Shown here piece by piece: positions 32,640 through 44,121 of a stretch of 64,000 bases of DNA. This DNA is from Carettochelys insculpta (Eukaryota; Chordata; Testudines; Carettochelyidae): the NCBI RefSeq assembly GCF_033958435.1, contig NC_134139.1:202227501-202291500 (forward strand). The letters run 5' to 3'. Under the pieces are notes generated by a model, which was given only the letters and a program-made list of their open reading frames with translations, did not search any database and was not told the DNA's origin. How positions within the stretch are numbered: position 1 is the first letter of the stretch; each line of letters opens with the position of its first letter. Made by a program: the position numbers and the translations under genes.

Positions 32640-33415
32640 TTCTCACTGAACATAATCAGATCATTTGCTCATGGATAATTAAAAGTGATCTGAAGTGAGA
32701 TGCTTCCACCTTAGCTTCTTATTTGTTGCAGAATTCCAAATCCAGCTAAATTTGAAACCAATTGACGTGATAACGGTTCAAGTTCTGAATGTTTCTCATT
32801 GTACATGCATTAAAATGTTTCTGTACTTTCTTTTTAAAACCTCATTTTCAGGTGCAGATATGGGCATAGAAGTGATAGCGAAAAGAGCAGCTTCTTTAAC
32901 TGCTCTGCCTCTTGCCTGTTCAGATAGATCTGCTGAACTTTGTCGCAAAAATACATTGTTAATCCTTTTGCTGAATTTCCATGGGTACAACCTAAAGACC
33001 CGGCTCTTTAGGCTACAGTACGATCACATGGACAGAAGGGCCCCCCAGAAGTCCCTAAAGACAGGTAAAAGATGCCTTTAGAACCTCTTCGGTTGCTCCC
33101 ATTTTCATCAATTTTAAACGAACAAAAGAAATTTGTCTCCAAGGCTGTGCAGCATTGCCACATATGTAAACAGCATGTTTCTGTCCTTGGGGGTCACGTC
33201 TGAATTCATGTTAAGTGGCAGGAACATATTCAGTGGAGGGAAAAGGGTAAAACAGCTCACAGACCAGTTGTCCTTGTAGGGATCACAGAGGCCATCTTCC
33301 TCCTCTTCTCTCAGTCCTCTTAACACAGAGGCCTCCATGTTGAAGACACATTTGAAGAACAACTTTACACGAGACCAGATTTTTTAGAAAAAAGAATCCG
33401 CTCTTGAATTATTAG
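32640..33415. other. non-coding stretch with no gene seen
   Basis: The sequence is AT rich, with several short frames and no recognisable domain or repeat. Confidence 0.4.
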
Positions 33416-33419
33416 TTGA

Positions 33420-34550
33420 CAGTGATGGAGACTCAGGATTTGTGTCTCGATGGGGGTTCTTAAATTCTTAATCCATCACAACCTTTGGTAAATTGTTCCA
33501 ATAATTAATTACTCTGACGGTTTTTATTTTAATTTACACCTTTTTTCCAGTCTGAATGTATCTAATTTTAACTTCCAGCCATTGGGTTGCATTCAATCGT
33601 TTCTCTGCTACATTGAGGAGCTGATTATTAAACATTTCTTCCCTGTGTAGATACTTATGGACAGTAGCCAAGTCATCCCTTCACCTTCTCTTTAAGCTAA
33701 ATAGATCGAGCTCCTTGAGTTGTTCATAAGAAAGCAGGTTTCATAATTTTTCATTCTCCTGTGGTTCTCTGGGAACCCTCCCTAATTAATCAATACCCTT
33801 TTTGAATGGTGTACACCAGAATAGGATACAGCATTCCAGCAGCGGTCTTGCAAATAGAGATAAAATAGCCTCTGTTCCTTTGAGAGATTGCCTTGTCTAT
33901 ACACCCCTGGATTCCCTGAGATCTTTTGGCTGCAGAATCTCACTGGGAATATATGCTCTGCATATGAGTCACCGTGACCTCCTATCCTTTGTCAGAGTGT
34001 CTGCTTCCCAGGATAGCCCACCAGCCTGTAAGTACGGCCTGCATGCTTTGTTCTTAATGTTTACGGTTAGATTTAGCCATATTAAAAAGAACTTTATTTG
34101 CTTGCACCAAGTTTATCAAGAGGTCTAAATCATTTGGAATTATCTCTTCATTTGCCACCTCCCATTTTTTGTGTTATCTGCAAACTTCATCTGTGAAAAT
34201 AACAAGGAGTCCGGTAGCAGCCTAAAACTAATGGATTTATGAGGGCATAAGCTTTTGCAGGTAAAATCCACTTTGTCAGGAAATACAAAGGCAGGTAGCT
34301 ATGTAAGTAAGTTACAGCAAAGAAAGAAGTTACTGTCCTTTGTAAAGGAGGAAGATGTGAATTTCCATTGAGAGGAAGTTGCCTCTGTAGAGTGGTAACA
34401 TTTAAATCCTTATTGAGGCTTTTTGGTTTTCTTCCAGGTCATTGATAAGGATCTTAAATAGCAGAGGGCCCAGGGCTCCTCTGTGTGGGACCCCACTGGG
34501 AATGGAGCCGCTGGATTAAGTTTCCCTGTTCACAGTTCTGTTTTAAGGCC
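33420..34550 (-). repeat. old CR1-like LINE with an insertion
   Basis: The plus strand follows the reversed CR1 order: 'cagtgatggagactcagga', 'cttccagccattgggttgc', 'ccagaataggatacagcatt' and 'tgcaaacttcatc' up to 34195. After an insertion it resumes at about 34430 with 'tccaggtcattgataaggat' and 'gggaccccactgggaatgg'. The reading frame is destroyed. Confidence 0.7.
34203..34300 (+). repeat. body-only hairpin retroposon copy inside CR1
   Basis: It begins AACAAGGAGTCCGG, continues 'cctaaaactaatggattta' and 'agggcataagcttttgcagg', and ends 'atccactttgtcagg'. There is no head. The start matches the head/body boundary of the family. It splits the CR1-like copy at 33420-34550. Confidence 0.6.
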
Positions 34551-34559
34551 TTTCAGTTA

Positions 34560-35950
34560 GGTTTTTTAATCAATTTAATTAATTAAAATGTTTATTTTTG
34601 ATATTTTCAAAACATTTTCTTTTGATATCTACCTCTTCATTTTTGTGACTTATTATTCTTTTTAGTATAAATTCATCAACATTTCAAAACAAAAATTGCT
34701 GTGGACTGGAAAAGGAAACCTTTTTCCTTACAAAAAGATCAAAACAATTTCAAAAACAAACTATTTCAGTAATTCTGAAATGCCTCTCTCTGCATTGAAT
34801 TCTTCGAATTTGGAGGTTTGTCAACACTGGCCCTTTCCAGTGGACAGCTGCCATTTGAAGAGATCAGCATTTTCTGAGCACAGGCATTTGTGGTAAACTT
34901 GTTTTGTGGGGGACCAATCAAAGTTTTTGGAAACTAGACATTAGGGTCAATGGAAATGTGATTCTGAGCTGCAGTTTCATTGCTGTAGGAATGGAGTCAT
35001 CCTGATGTTTGTTTAATGCTTTGTGCTTTATTAAGAATAAAATAGCCTGATCAAAATACCAAATTTGTATTTAAATATTTGTGGCCACAACTGAATTCTG
35101 AAGTGTTTATCTTTTGGTAAAAACTGACTAATCCCAAGCTGTTCGCGTAGGTCTCAATAACTGCAGGTAACCTCTCAGAAATGCTAAACAAATGTAAAGC
35201 TGTTGATTAGCACTAACCCGTGTTAGGAGGCTAACTGAAAAGTTAATAGCAAGTGATCAACTAATATAACACTGCAAGGGGCTGAGTCTGGATTTGGAAG
35301 GCTAGATTTTCCGATCTGTGAGAAAGGAGAGAAGCAGGTGTGTTCCAACATGGGGGGACTATGCTCAGGCCTGAGCTTCCTTGGCAAAGCCTATGCCAGG
35401 AGGCTGGTAAGAAGGTTCCACCCATTAGACGAAGCTCAGATTCAGGAGGAGCAATGCTGTTTCTCCCAGCTGTAGAACAATGGACCAGCTGGTTTGTCTC
35501 TTGCTGATACTCAAGGGACAGGGAGAGTTTGCAGATCTGGTCTGTATTTATTTTGTAGCTATGATCGAGTTCCCTGGGTGTCTTGCCAGAAGTGCTGGGG
35601 GAGTGTGAGGTTCTGATATTGCTTTTGCCCACTGTCTGCTCCCTCTGTTTCAGAGACTTGTGGTCACATCCTTTGCATTAAGTTGAGCATTGAGTTGAGT
35701 TCATTCAAGGTGAGTGTTGGCGAGGCCGTCCTGATCCACACGTAAAATATGCTGCTGTGCAGGACATCTGAAAATGTGGGGCACTACTAGGGCTTGATGT
35801 CCACCCACCTGCCTCTTCCTATTCCCGTTCTGTGGCTGCTGAAGCCTCTGGAGAGTATCTAGTTAACTTAAAAGTGAGAAAGGCTGCCAGAATTATCAGC
35901 CGAGCCCGGAACTTGTCAAAGAGGGAAACGTGGAATTTCACACCAATAGC
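34560..35950. other. non-coding stretch with no gene seen
   Basis: The sequence is AT rich. The 123-codon frame at 35261-35632 shows no recognisable domain. No repeat family was assigned. Confidence 0.4.
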
Positions 35951-35954
35951 CCTC

Positions 35955-36110
35955 TTATTGTTTTCCCATCCACATGCAGAATAAATTTTGTTATGTGCAC
36001 CAGCAGCAGAAACCTATGCCGCCAGCAGACCTGGGCACTCTGCTAGTCACCTGGCAGCATTTTACTCTCTTGTGTGGCTTCCCAACCACACAATTTACAG
36101 GGAAGAGTTT
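35955..36110 (+). repeat. hAT-like short element, diverged copy
   Basis: Shared words with 37774-37970 include 'gcagaataaattttgttatg' and 'tgtgcaccagcagcag'. Terminal repeats are not preserved. Confidence 0.55.
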
Positions 36111-36218
36111 CACACCTCTGGCCAAACACCACTGACCCACCACTTCCTTTTCGCCCAGCCTGGCACATCCTCTTAGAACGTACTGAGTCTCTGGAAATCT
36201 CCCAGACAAGAGAGTCCT

Positions 36219-36405
36219 GAACAGCTTTCCCTTTAATTTTTCTCCATCCATAGGTGGAATACATTTTGTTACATGCACCAATGGATGTGCAGATGTGCAC
36301 CACTGATAAAAACACAGGCTGCCAGCTGTGCAGGGGTGTGGTCACTCTGCTGACCAGCTGGGCGGCACCTGGATAGCCGCTCGAGTGCTCAGCTTGCAAG
36401 GAATA
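36219..36405 (+). mobile_element. hAT-like short element
   Basis: It starts CAGCTTTCCCTTTAATTTTT and contains 'tacatgcaccaatggatgtg' and 'agatgtgcaccactg'. Flanks GTCCTGAA and AGCCTGAA match at 6 of 8, compatible with an old hAT duplication. It is the same family as 37774-37970. Confidence 0.6.
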
Positions 36406-37317
36406 TTGAGCCTGAAAACTAGAAATCTCATTGCAACCTACAGTATGGTATTTCGTATGTTAGGTAATTATACTTTCAGTCAAAGAAATTAAGGAAAAAA
36501 GAAAAGAAAGAAAAAGGACAAGGGGAAAAGCGTGTGGTGGGGAAGATGTCACTGAACCTCACTGAAGAGGATCGAGTGCACAGCTTGGAGAGCCAGAAGG
36601 GATCACAACCATCTTTTAATCTGATCTGCTACGTAACAAGTTTCACCCATCTGTTAGTCTATACATCTCGTCTGTTATAAATGTTAGTTTCAGCTGTTAG
36701 TCGATAAGGTGTCACAGCACTGTTAGTTGCTTTTGTCATTTCACCCAGTACATTTTTCTGCAGCCAAGGGAACTTTTCTTCCCTCCTAGGTAAGTAAAAT
36801 TCCCACCTTATGCCTGTGCCTGAGAGAGAAATTTGAGGGGGGCATTAAAGGGGAGTGGAAGGCAAATTGCTATGGAGGTGAACATTTCTGTGAGTTCTTT
36901 GCATATTATTTCCTCTGGTGATGGTGCTTAGAAACAGAGATGGCTGCAAGTCTTTCCAGAGCTGGTGATTTCCTTGACAGCATTAACAGGAACTCGATCA
37001 ACCCACGCTCTCAGTGTGCAGAGTTTTGTTTCTTTGTGAACGTAAATACCCAGCTGGGAGACAATGCATTCCCACACTCTTTGAGATCCACAAGTGGTGC
37101 AAACCCAGCAGCCTTGCTCCTGCAGGTCTGAGCATCACTTCCAGTAGCTGAATTTCCTCTTGCTTGCTTTGGATGCTATGGTAACATTTTCCGATGCTTT
37201 CCTTCTTTGCTACAATTGCACATTAGCTGCTTGTCAACAAGACTTTTTTATTCCAAAAGGCCACATTACCCCGTAAAGCACATTTGGTATAAATAATTCT
37301 TGGCAATTGAAAATCAT

Positions 37318-37440
37318 AAACTCATTAAACTTTGCAGCAACCAGGACTTGCCCGTGTTCACACAAGAAGGCAGTGTCGGAGCTGGGATTAGATGGAAGCC
37401 CTGGCTCCTGGGCCACGCTTTATCAAGCCAGGACTAGGCA
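37318..37440 (-). repeat. MIR-type SINE fragment
   Basis: The plus strand 'ggacttgcccgtgttcacac' followed by 'gcagtgtcggagctgggatt' is the reverse complement of the MIR core. The copy is diverged. Confidence 0.6.
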
Positions 37441-37773
37441 CTGTGGCTCCTGCCTCTCTGTTCTTGCATTCCTGAGGTCCCCCTGGACTAATGTGGCAAA
37501 ACTGATGAGGTGACAACATGCAACTTGTGTAGGCTTAATAGAGAGGCGGTGGTCACCTGAACTCCAGCCACGCTGGTGTTTTGCTACAGCATGACAGGGC
37601 AGGCAGCTAGCCAGTGAAGGGAGAAGGCTCGAGACATGCAGTGGTCTGAATTCCCTTTCTCATACAATGAAAGGCATCTGCCACATGGGTGTGTGAAATG
37701 GAGGCTGAGTGACGGTTGTGTACTGGGATGGAGGGGGAGGGGTCCAGTGTGAGAGCATAAGGAAGGTCCTGGA

Positions 37774-37970
37774 CAGTGTTCCCTCTATTTTTTAACATTG
37801 ACGGGCAGAATAAATTTTGTTCTGTGCACCAAGGCATGTGCAGATGTGCACCACCCATAGACCCACATGCTACCGATTGTGGGCAGCTGTGGGCACGCTG
37901 AAAAGCAGCTGGGCAGAAGCCGAATCTCTCCTGGGTGGCTGCCCAACTGCTCAGATTGCAGGGAGCGCTG
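37774..37970 (+). mobile_element. hAT non-autonomous element with 8 bp duplication
   Basis: It starts CAGTGTTCCCTCTATTTTTT and ends GCAGGGAGCGCTG, short inverted termini. The flanking octamers GTCCTGGA (37766-37773) and GTCCTGGG (37971-37978) match at 7 of 8, as expected for hAT. The interior has 'gcagaataaattttgttctg' and 'gtgcagatgtgcaccacc'. Confidence 0.8.
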
Positions 37971-38147
37971 GTCCTGGGTGGCTTAGCTTCACACCGAGCT
38001 TGGCGATCAGAGACTGTAGGTCAGGATTAGCAGGGAGGGCTGACACCCAGAATCCAGAGGCTTTTGCAGAATTGTGGGTGAACCAGGACTGGACCAGCCA
38101 TGCGTGGAGCAGGTCAGGACTGGCTATTCGTTGGCCAAGCCCAAGAC

Positions 38148-38390
38148 ACAGGGTAGGTCTTCACCATCGTGGACACACGAAATCAGACTAGTGGGTCAAG
38201 AGGCAATCCCTGTACTCCTCAGCCTCGCAAGGGGAAAGAAAGGTCAATGGAGAATTTCCACTGTTGACCTCCCACAGCATGGACAGCCGGGTAAGTCGAC
38301 TGTAGATAAATCAATTCCTGCATTGCAATTGCCCTAGCTGGAAATGCATATCCACAATCGACTTTAAGGTCTAGTGCAGACCTGGCCTGA
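38148..38390. mobile_element. MITE-like element
   Basis: The left 'gggtaggtcttcaccatcg' faces the right 'ttaaggtctagtgcagacct'. The interior includes 'tgtactcctcagcctcgcaa' and 'aatcgacttt', words also seen in the fragment near 46220-46350. The termini are only weakly matched. Confidence 0.4.
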
Positions 38391-38612
38391 GATGTGTGGC
38401 GGAATGGGATGGGAGCGCATGGAAAGCAATGTGGAGCGCTCCGGGCTGATGCAGCAGAGGTGGGGGCTGCCCGTTGGGATTGTGGGCTGCTGAGGCTATG
38501 ACTACGCTACAGCCTTATTCTGAAACGAGATCTCCTATTGATAAATAACGTGGCCACACCTGAAAACTATTTCGAAACAGCTATTTTGAAATAAGCGCCA
38601 TTCCTCTCACTG

Positions 38613-39019
38613 TGGCTGCGTCTACACCAGCAAGCTCATTCGAAAGATTTTTTGAAAGAAGGAGCATCTAAACACACACAAAAAATGTTCTTTCGAAAGT
38701 AAATGAAACAAATGTGGTGCTCCTTGCGAAATCTCTCTTCCTCTCCTGTTTCAGGAAGAGACCCCCCTTCTGAAAGCTTCTTTCGAAAGAAAACACGGGT
38801 AGACGCTCCGCAGGGCCCTTCTTTCGAAAGAACAGTCTTCATTTTCCAGCCCTGGCCTGTTCTTTTGAAAGAGCGGCGGTTGTGTGAACACCCCCTTTCG
38901 AAAGAGCAAATCATTTTTTATCCCCCTTTCTGAGTGTGGACTCACTCTTTCGAAAGAAGTTCTTTTGGATGAGATCTCCCAGAAGAGCTTCTTTCCAAAG
39001 ATCACTGTAGTGTAGACAA
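38613..39019. mobile_element. inner MITE rich in TTTCGAAAG
   Basis: It starts GGCTGCGTCTACACCAGCAA and ends near GTAGTGTAGACAAG. TTCGAAAG and its complement recur at least six times in both directions, so the element can fold extensively. It has no coding frame. Confidence 0.65.
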
Positions 39020-39021
39020 GC

Positions 39022-39245
39022 ATCAGAGGGGTGGCCGTGTTAGTCTGGATCTGCGAAAGCAACAAGGGGTCCTGTGGCACCTTATAGCCTAACAGAAATG
39101 TATGAGCATCAGCTTTCATGGGCAAAGACCCACTTCGTCAGATGCAGGTCCTGCATCTGACGAAGTAGGTCCTAGCCCATGAAAGCTGTTGCTCATAGAT
39201 TTCTGTTAGGCTATAAGGTGCCACAGGATCTCTGACTGCTTTTGT
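39022..39245 (+). mobile_element. fold-back retroposon, nearly complete
   Basis: The head is ATCAGAGGGGTGGCCGTGTT, then GTCTGGATCTGCGAAAGCAA, then the body CCTGTGGCACCTTATAGCCT down to ACCCACTTCGTCAGATGCAG. The body returns in reverse complement from 39150 to 39228. The hairpin arms are about 75 bp. A target duplication could not be set because the insertion abuts the MITE end at 39019. Confidence 0.75.
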
Positions 39246-39503
39246 AATGTTATCGTAGCCTTTGAGGGTTACCAATTTCGAAGTAACGCACCCGCTATTT
39301 CAAAATTACTTCAAAACAGCATGGGCTGTACAGTAGCTGACAAATTAGGGATTTTGAAATAACTGTGTTATGTAGCCTTGCCTGGCAGAACTATGGGGGC
39401 ACAGCACCAGAATAGCAGGATGTGCTAAAGAGCAGGAGGGGAATGCAGCCGGGGAGCCAGATCCTCACTTCACTTCATTTCAGCCTTGACAATAGCCACT
39501 CAG

Positions 39504-39704
39504 CAACAAAGGGTCCTGTGGCACCTTATAGACTAACAGAAAAGTTTTGAGCATGAGCTTTCGTGAGCACAGACTCACTTCATTTCAGTGAGTCTGTGCT
39601 CACGAAAGCTCGTGCTCAAAACTTTTCTGTTAGTCTATAAGGTGCCACAGGACCCTTTGTTGCTGTTAGAGATCCAGACTAACATGGCTACCCCTCCAAT
39701 CCTT
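39504..39704 (-). mobile_element. fold-back retroposon with 13 bp target-site duplication
   Basis: AATAGCCACTCAG occurs at 39491-39503 and again at 39705-39717, a perfect 13 bp duplication. On the minus strand the unit starts GGAGGGGTAGCCATGTTAGT (head), then an AACAAAG linker, then the body to 39588. It then gives a nearly perfect reverse-complement body ending CCCTTTGTTG. The stem is about 77 bp with one or two mismatches, the best preserved in the window. Confidence 0.9.
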
Positions 39705-39719
39705 AATAGCCACTCAGGC

Positions 39720-40990
39720 ATTCAATCCACTCAGAATATTATTTCTCCTAAGCAAAGAAACAAAATCCTCCCCCACTGCTCCCTGGGTCTCCTGTGGGGC
39801 AGCGGCTTGTGCCGAGTCTAAACAGCTTGCGAAAGCCTGGATTTCTCTCTGCTTTTAAATTGGGCTGAGGCTCACTTTATTCTGACATCCTTATCAACCA
39901 ATGGTAGTGGAGCAAACTCAAGTTATCCCAGTGGCTGGGACTGTATTCTTGTTATGAATGTTAATCTTTTCTCTCTGGTCCATCCAAAGGAATTAAGTAG
40001 CAGGTTCCCTCCAGTACTAGTCAGATTGGTTTAAATTAGGCCCTGGGCTCTTAGCCTCAGCAATAATTTCTGATGAAAGCCAAAGTGTTTTGTTGTTGTC
40101 GCTTTGTGTCTTTGTTTTGCCAGCTGCCTGCAAAGCCAGTTTGTTTGGACACCAGAGGCAAGCAGCGACTGCTGTGACCTTTCTTAATTGCACTGGGTTT
40201 TTTTTAGATTTTCAGCTCTTTCTTCCAGGAAACTAAAATACAAGTCCGTCGCTCTCCTGGGTAGCAGCCATTCATAGCGTAGATCCAGTTATCTGAGAGC
40301 AAAGGTACGCCACAGAGCTGAGCAGAGGTCTAATCAGAGCAGGGCGAGAAATGGATTTTTTTCAGCATGCTGAGTGAGCCTGCAAAATCACCCTGAATTA
40401 AATCAGGGTGAGGAAACCATCTGCATCGGGCCCCACTTTTTGCCCCTGCAATTAGCAACCCCCCACCCCAACCTGTCTAATGGAATCCAATCAGATGGAA
40501 AGTTTGGTTACGTTCATACCAAAAAAAAAAAAAAAACTTTCAGCACGTGAGGGAAATGTGTCTGTAAAATGTAAAAACTTTTTTAATCAATATATAAATG
40601 TGATTACATGTACAGAAAAAACGATTTCAACACTTGTAATGAGATGGGTGAGCCTGGGACCCAGCTGATGATCATGCTGCGTTTCCCCCCCTTACAAAAT
40701 TTCACAGCCCCCCACTTTGTGCACCCCTGAATTAGAGAACCGCTTTGGTATCATAACTCGGTGAGTTTTTGGCCAAAAAAAAAAAATTGTGGAGAAACCT
40801 TGCCCAAAACTAGGAAAGATGCCCCATTTGAGCCTTTTATTATTGCTGCGTGTCATGAATGCGGTGTCGTTGTCTGGACACTTGCTCGTCAGACCAGGGC
40901 TCTGTCTTCACTGCTGCCTGGAGCTTCTCATGTCACCATAGCTGCTTTTGCTCCTGGGGGTGGGCTTTTCATACAGATGGGAGCACCTTC
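39720..40990. other. non-coding stretch with no gene seen
   Basis: It contains A-runs at about 40520-40536 and 40777-40787 and 'tgtgcacccctgaattagag' near 40720, but no assigned repeat family and no exon. Confidence 0.45.
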
Positions 40991-40995
40991 TCGTG

Positions 40996-41951
40996 TCATA
41001 GAATCATAGGCACCTAGGGCTGGAAGGGACCTCAGGAGGTCATTGCATCCAGCCCCCTGCCTAAATCAGGACCAACCCCAACTAAATCATCCCAGCCAGT
41101 GCTCTATTAAGCTGGGACTTAAAAACCTAAAGGAATGGAGATTCCAACATCTCTCTAGGCAACGCATTCCAGCGCTTCCCCACCCTCCTGGTGAGAGAGT
41201 GTTGCCTAATAGCCAACCTACACCTCACCCACTGTAACTTGAGGCCTTTGCTCCATGTTCTGCCATTTCTCACCACTGTGAACAGCCTCCATCCCTCCTC
41301 TTTCGAGCCACCCTTCAGGAAGGTGAAGGCTGCCATCAAATCACCCCTCACTCTTCTCTTCTGCAAACTAAATAAGCCCAAATCTCTCAGCCCTTCCTCA
41401 TTGGTCGTGCTCCAGCCCCCTAATCGTTTTGGTTGCCCTCTGCTGGACCCACTCCAATGCATCCATATCCTTTCTGTAATGAGGGGGTCCAGAACTGGAT
41501 GCAATACTCCAGATGTGGCCTCACCTGTGCCAAATAGAGGGGAATAATCGTTTCTCTAGAGTTCCTGAAAATGTTCCTCCTAATGCACCTCAATATGCCA
41601 TTAGCTTTCTTGGCTGCAAGGGCGCACTGTTGACTTCTATGCAGCCTTTCATCCACTATAATCCCCAGGTCCTTTTCTGCTTCAGTGCTACTTAGCCAGT
41701 TGGTCCCCAGCCTGTACCAATGTTTGGGATTCTTCTGTCCCAAGTGCAGGACTCTACACTTCTCCTTATTGAACCGCATCAGATTTCTTTTGACCCAATC
41801 CTCCAGTTTATCTTGATCACTCTGGACCTTATCCCTGCCCTCCAATGTATCCACCTCTGCCCCTAGCTTAGTGTCATCTGCAAATTTGCTGAGGGCGCAA
41901 TCCAGGCCCTCATCCAGGTCATTAATAAAAATATTGAACAATACGTCTTTG
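40996..41951 (-). mobile_element. CR1 LINE, 3' part with RT remnants
   Basis: The 3' end is the reversed 'tcatagaatcataggcacc' and 'gggacctcaggaggtcat'. Minus-strand translation of 41420-41950 gives FNIFINDLDEGLDCALSKFA, FADDTKLGAEVDTLEG and KCRVLHLGQKNPKHWYRLGT, typical of CR1 reverse transcriptase and its downstream region. The FADD motif of the RT active site is present, but the copy is truncated upstream and lacks an intact ORF. Confidence 0.9.
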
Positions 41952-41993
41952 TTAATGACCTGGATGAGGGAATGGATTGCACCCTCAGCAAAT
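41952..41993 (+). repeat. inverted CR1 segment at the 5' end of the copy
   Basis: These 42 bases are the reverse complement of 41884-41925 with few differences, separated by 26 bases. Read on the plus strand they give NDLDEGMDCTLS, a CR1 RT segment. A 5' inversion with a short overlap is implied. Confidence 0.75.
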
Positions 41994-42131
41994 CGGCATA
42001 CAGCGTCCTCACCAGACACCCGGCAGTGGGGCAGACATGGACTTAGCCTGGAAAACCATGCTAGCGTCTAATCTGAAAGAGGTGACACGTGAGCACAATC
42101 AAGGAGGAAATATGCTGCGAATTGCAGAACA

Positions 42132-42290
42132 AAGGGTTAAGAGCATGGTCAGTATAGCTGTGTGACCTTGGGCGAGACAATTTCCCTGCTAGGTGCTTCA
42201 GTTTCTCGATCTGTAATAACAGCATATCGTATCTCCCCAGTGGGGCTTAATTAGTGTCTGTAAATGAGGTAGCTCATGCCTTTCCATATG
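42132..42290 (+). repeat. MIR-type SINE
   Basis: 'gggttaagagcatggtcag', 'gctgtgtgaccttgggcgag', 'gtgcttcagtttctcgatct' and 'gtaataacagcat' follow the MIR order. The tRNA-derived 5' part and the core are both partly present. Confidence 0.75.
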
Positions 42291-42299
42291 CCGTGCACT

Positions 42300-43380
42300 A
42301 AGCCACACGCTTGCTGCTAGGACACACCTGCTTGAGCTGGAGGTTATCTTGGCAGCTCAGGTGTAGACGCACCCCATAGTACAAAGCGTGATTCTCCCTT
42401 CTTTAATTTTTGTTGTGACTGCAGTGGCCTTTCCGACCCGTGGAACCCAGGGCTGGATGTAGAATTCCAGGAGCAGCGGCCTCAGTGCTGATACGGGGGG
42501 AAATGGGCTCTCTCTGCTCCCATGTGACAGGCCCCAGTTTGTACCTCCCAGCCTCACATGAGCCCTGTTGGTCTCAGGGTCGTGCTGAGACCTCATGTTC
42601 ATCTGGTTAGTCCTCCTGACCCCAGGCCTGCTGACAGCAGGCCAGACTTTGGGCCCCTTTGAAATGCCATGGTAGGTCTGCTCTGCCACTCCGTGGGGCT
42701 GGGAGAGGGGAAGGACCAGTGATGACCCTTCGCAGTGGTTTAAAGACCTCTTGGCTCTTTTGTATTGCTGGGCCCTGGGGCAGTTGCCCCCATCTTCAGC
42801 AGGCGTGGATTAGCGTCATGTCCAGGCTTGCCGGTGTGCCAAGCAGCTAGTCGCCAGAAACCACCGCCCTGGCACAGTGGTGCTGCCACGTGGGAATCTG
42901 GTGCCAGGACCTGGAGTGCCCTCTGCTTGCTGGCTGTGTTGGGAAATATCTCCCCAGTCTGTCAGTTGCAGCTGCTCCAGGAGCCTTTTCCCTCCCCTCT
43001 GCCAGACTGCATGGCCCTCCGCTTTGCCCTGAGTCTGCACGCCCTGGCCAGGCAGGCAGCAGTGTGCACCCGTTCCCGCAAAGGTGGTGAAGGAGCACAG
43101 CGGGAGAATAACAGAAGCAACAGGCCCCATCCTTTGCACTGTGTGGCTCTTGACCCGCTGGTGCCCAAGCTCCCTCCCTCGGCAGTGGACAGGTAAGATG
43201 GGGTGAAGAAGGGTGGTGTCCATGGAGATACAGGTCTGTGCTAGCCAACTGGGTAACACTGCCGCAAACATCCTGTGATTCTGCCACGGCCTGCCCCAGA
43301 AAAGGCAGTGGAGAGGCTGCTCCAAGCTGACTAGAGAGTAGCTGCCCTTTTCTGGAGCAGCTTGTGGCAGAGCCACAAGA
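42300..43380. other. non-coding stretch with no gene seen
   Basis: The segment is GC rich, with overlapping frames on both strands (42765-43376) that shadow one another. No domain or splice-supported exon was recognised. Confidence 0.45.
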
Positions 43381-43383
43381 TGC

Positions 43384-43690
43384 CTATGCCAGGCCTAAGA
43401 GGTTGGACGTAGCCTGTCTCAACATCCCAGAATGGCGTTTGGCCTTTTTTGCAACAAAATTATATGGTTGGCTTGTATTTAGCTTGTGATCCACTATGAA
43501 CCCGAGGTACCTTTCCACAGCACTCCTTCCTAGGCAGCCATCTCCCATTTCGTATGTGTGCAACTGACTGTTCCTTCCTAAGTGGAGCTCTTTGCATTTG
43601 TCCATGTTGAATTTCATTCTTTCTCTCTTAGACCATTTTTCCATTTTGTCCAGATCATTTTGAGTTTGAATCCTCTCCTCCAAAGCACTT
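43384..43690 (-). repeat. CR1 RT fragment
   Basis: Minus-strand translation includes DKMEKWSKRERMKFNMDKCK and YLGFIVDHKLNTSQ, the region just downstream of the CR1 RT core. It is cut by the 3' end of another CR1 at 43690. Confidence 0.8.
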
Positions 43691-43785
43691 AGAATCATAG
43701 ACTCCTAGGGGCTGGAAGAGACCTCAGGAGGTCATCAGGTCTAGCCCCCTCCTAGTCAGCCGAGTCTAACCCTAACCCTAGTCAG
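43690..43785 (-). repeat. CR1 3' end, left part of a split copy
   Basis: Reversed CR1 tail: 'agaatcatagactcctaggg', 'gacctcaggaggtcatcagg'. The copy continues at 44122 after roughly 335 bp of unrelated sequence. Confidence 0.75.
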
Positions 43786-44121
43786 CACTTTTGAAAGATC
43801 AGTACACTTATCTAGTTCCCAATGCCTATGAAATATATCCACTGCCTATAAAGCCTGAAAGCAGTCGGATTTCAGTATCTTTGAAAATCAGGTCCACCTA
43901 GTTAGGTGCCTCCCTGAGGACTCTGAAACCTAATTTTAATCTCCTAGTTTGGGGATTTTCAAGGAAGCCTGCATGAGCGAGGCACCAGCTAGGTGAAGAA
44001 CTCCCTTCGATCCTTTGAAAATTCCAGTTTCATTTCAGAAACTCTTGTCCTTAATCTCCATACATGCACCTGCACAAAGGAACAACCTAGTTAACAGTAG
44101 TTATGATAGATGAGTTCAAAT

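Larger units (their letters stand above)
38497..39390. mobile_element. outer MITE of a three-layer nest
   Basis: The left side 'gaggctatgactacgctaca' with 'ttattctgaaacgag' faces the right side 'ttttgaaataactgtgttat' and 'gtagccttgcctgg'. Between them sit a second MITE (38613-39019) and a retroposon (39022-39245). The outer element is therefore oldest. Confidence 0.5.

Noticed and set aside
43764..43781. Telomere-like CTAACCCTAACCC
   Set aside because: Only two units, at the edge of a CR1 3' end; too short for an interstitial telomeric array.
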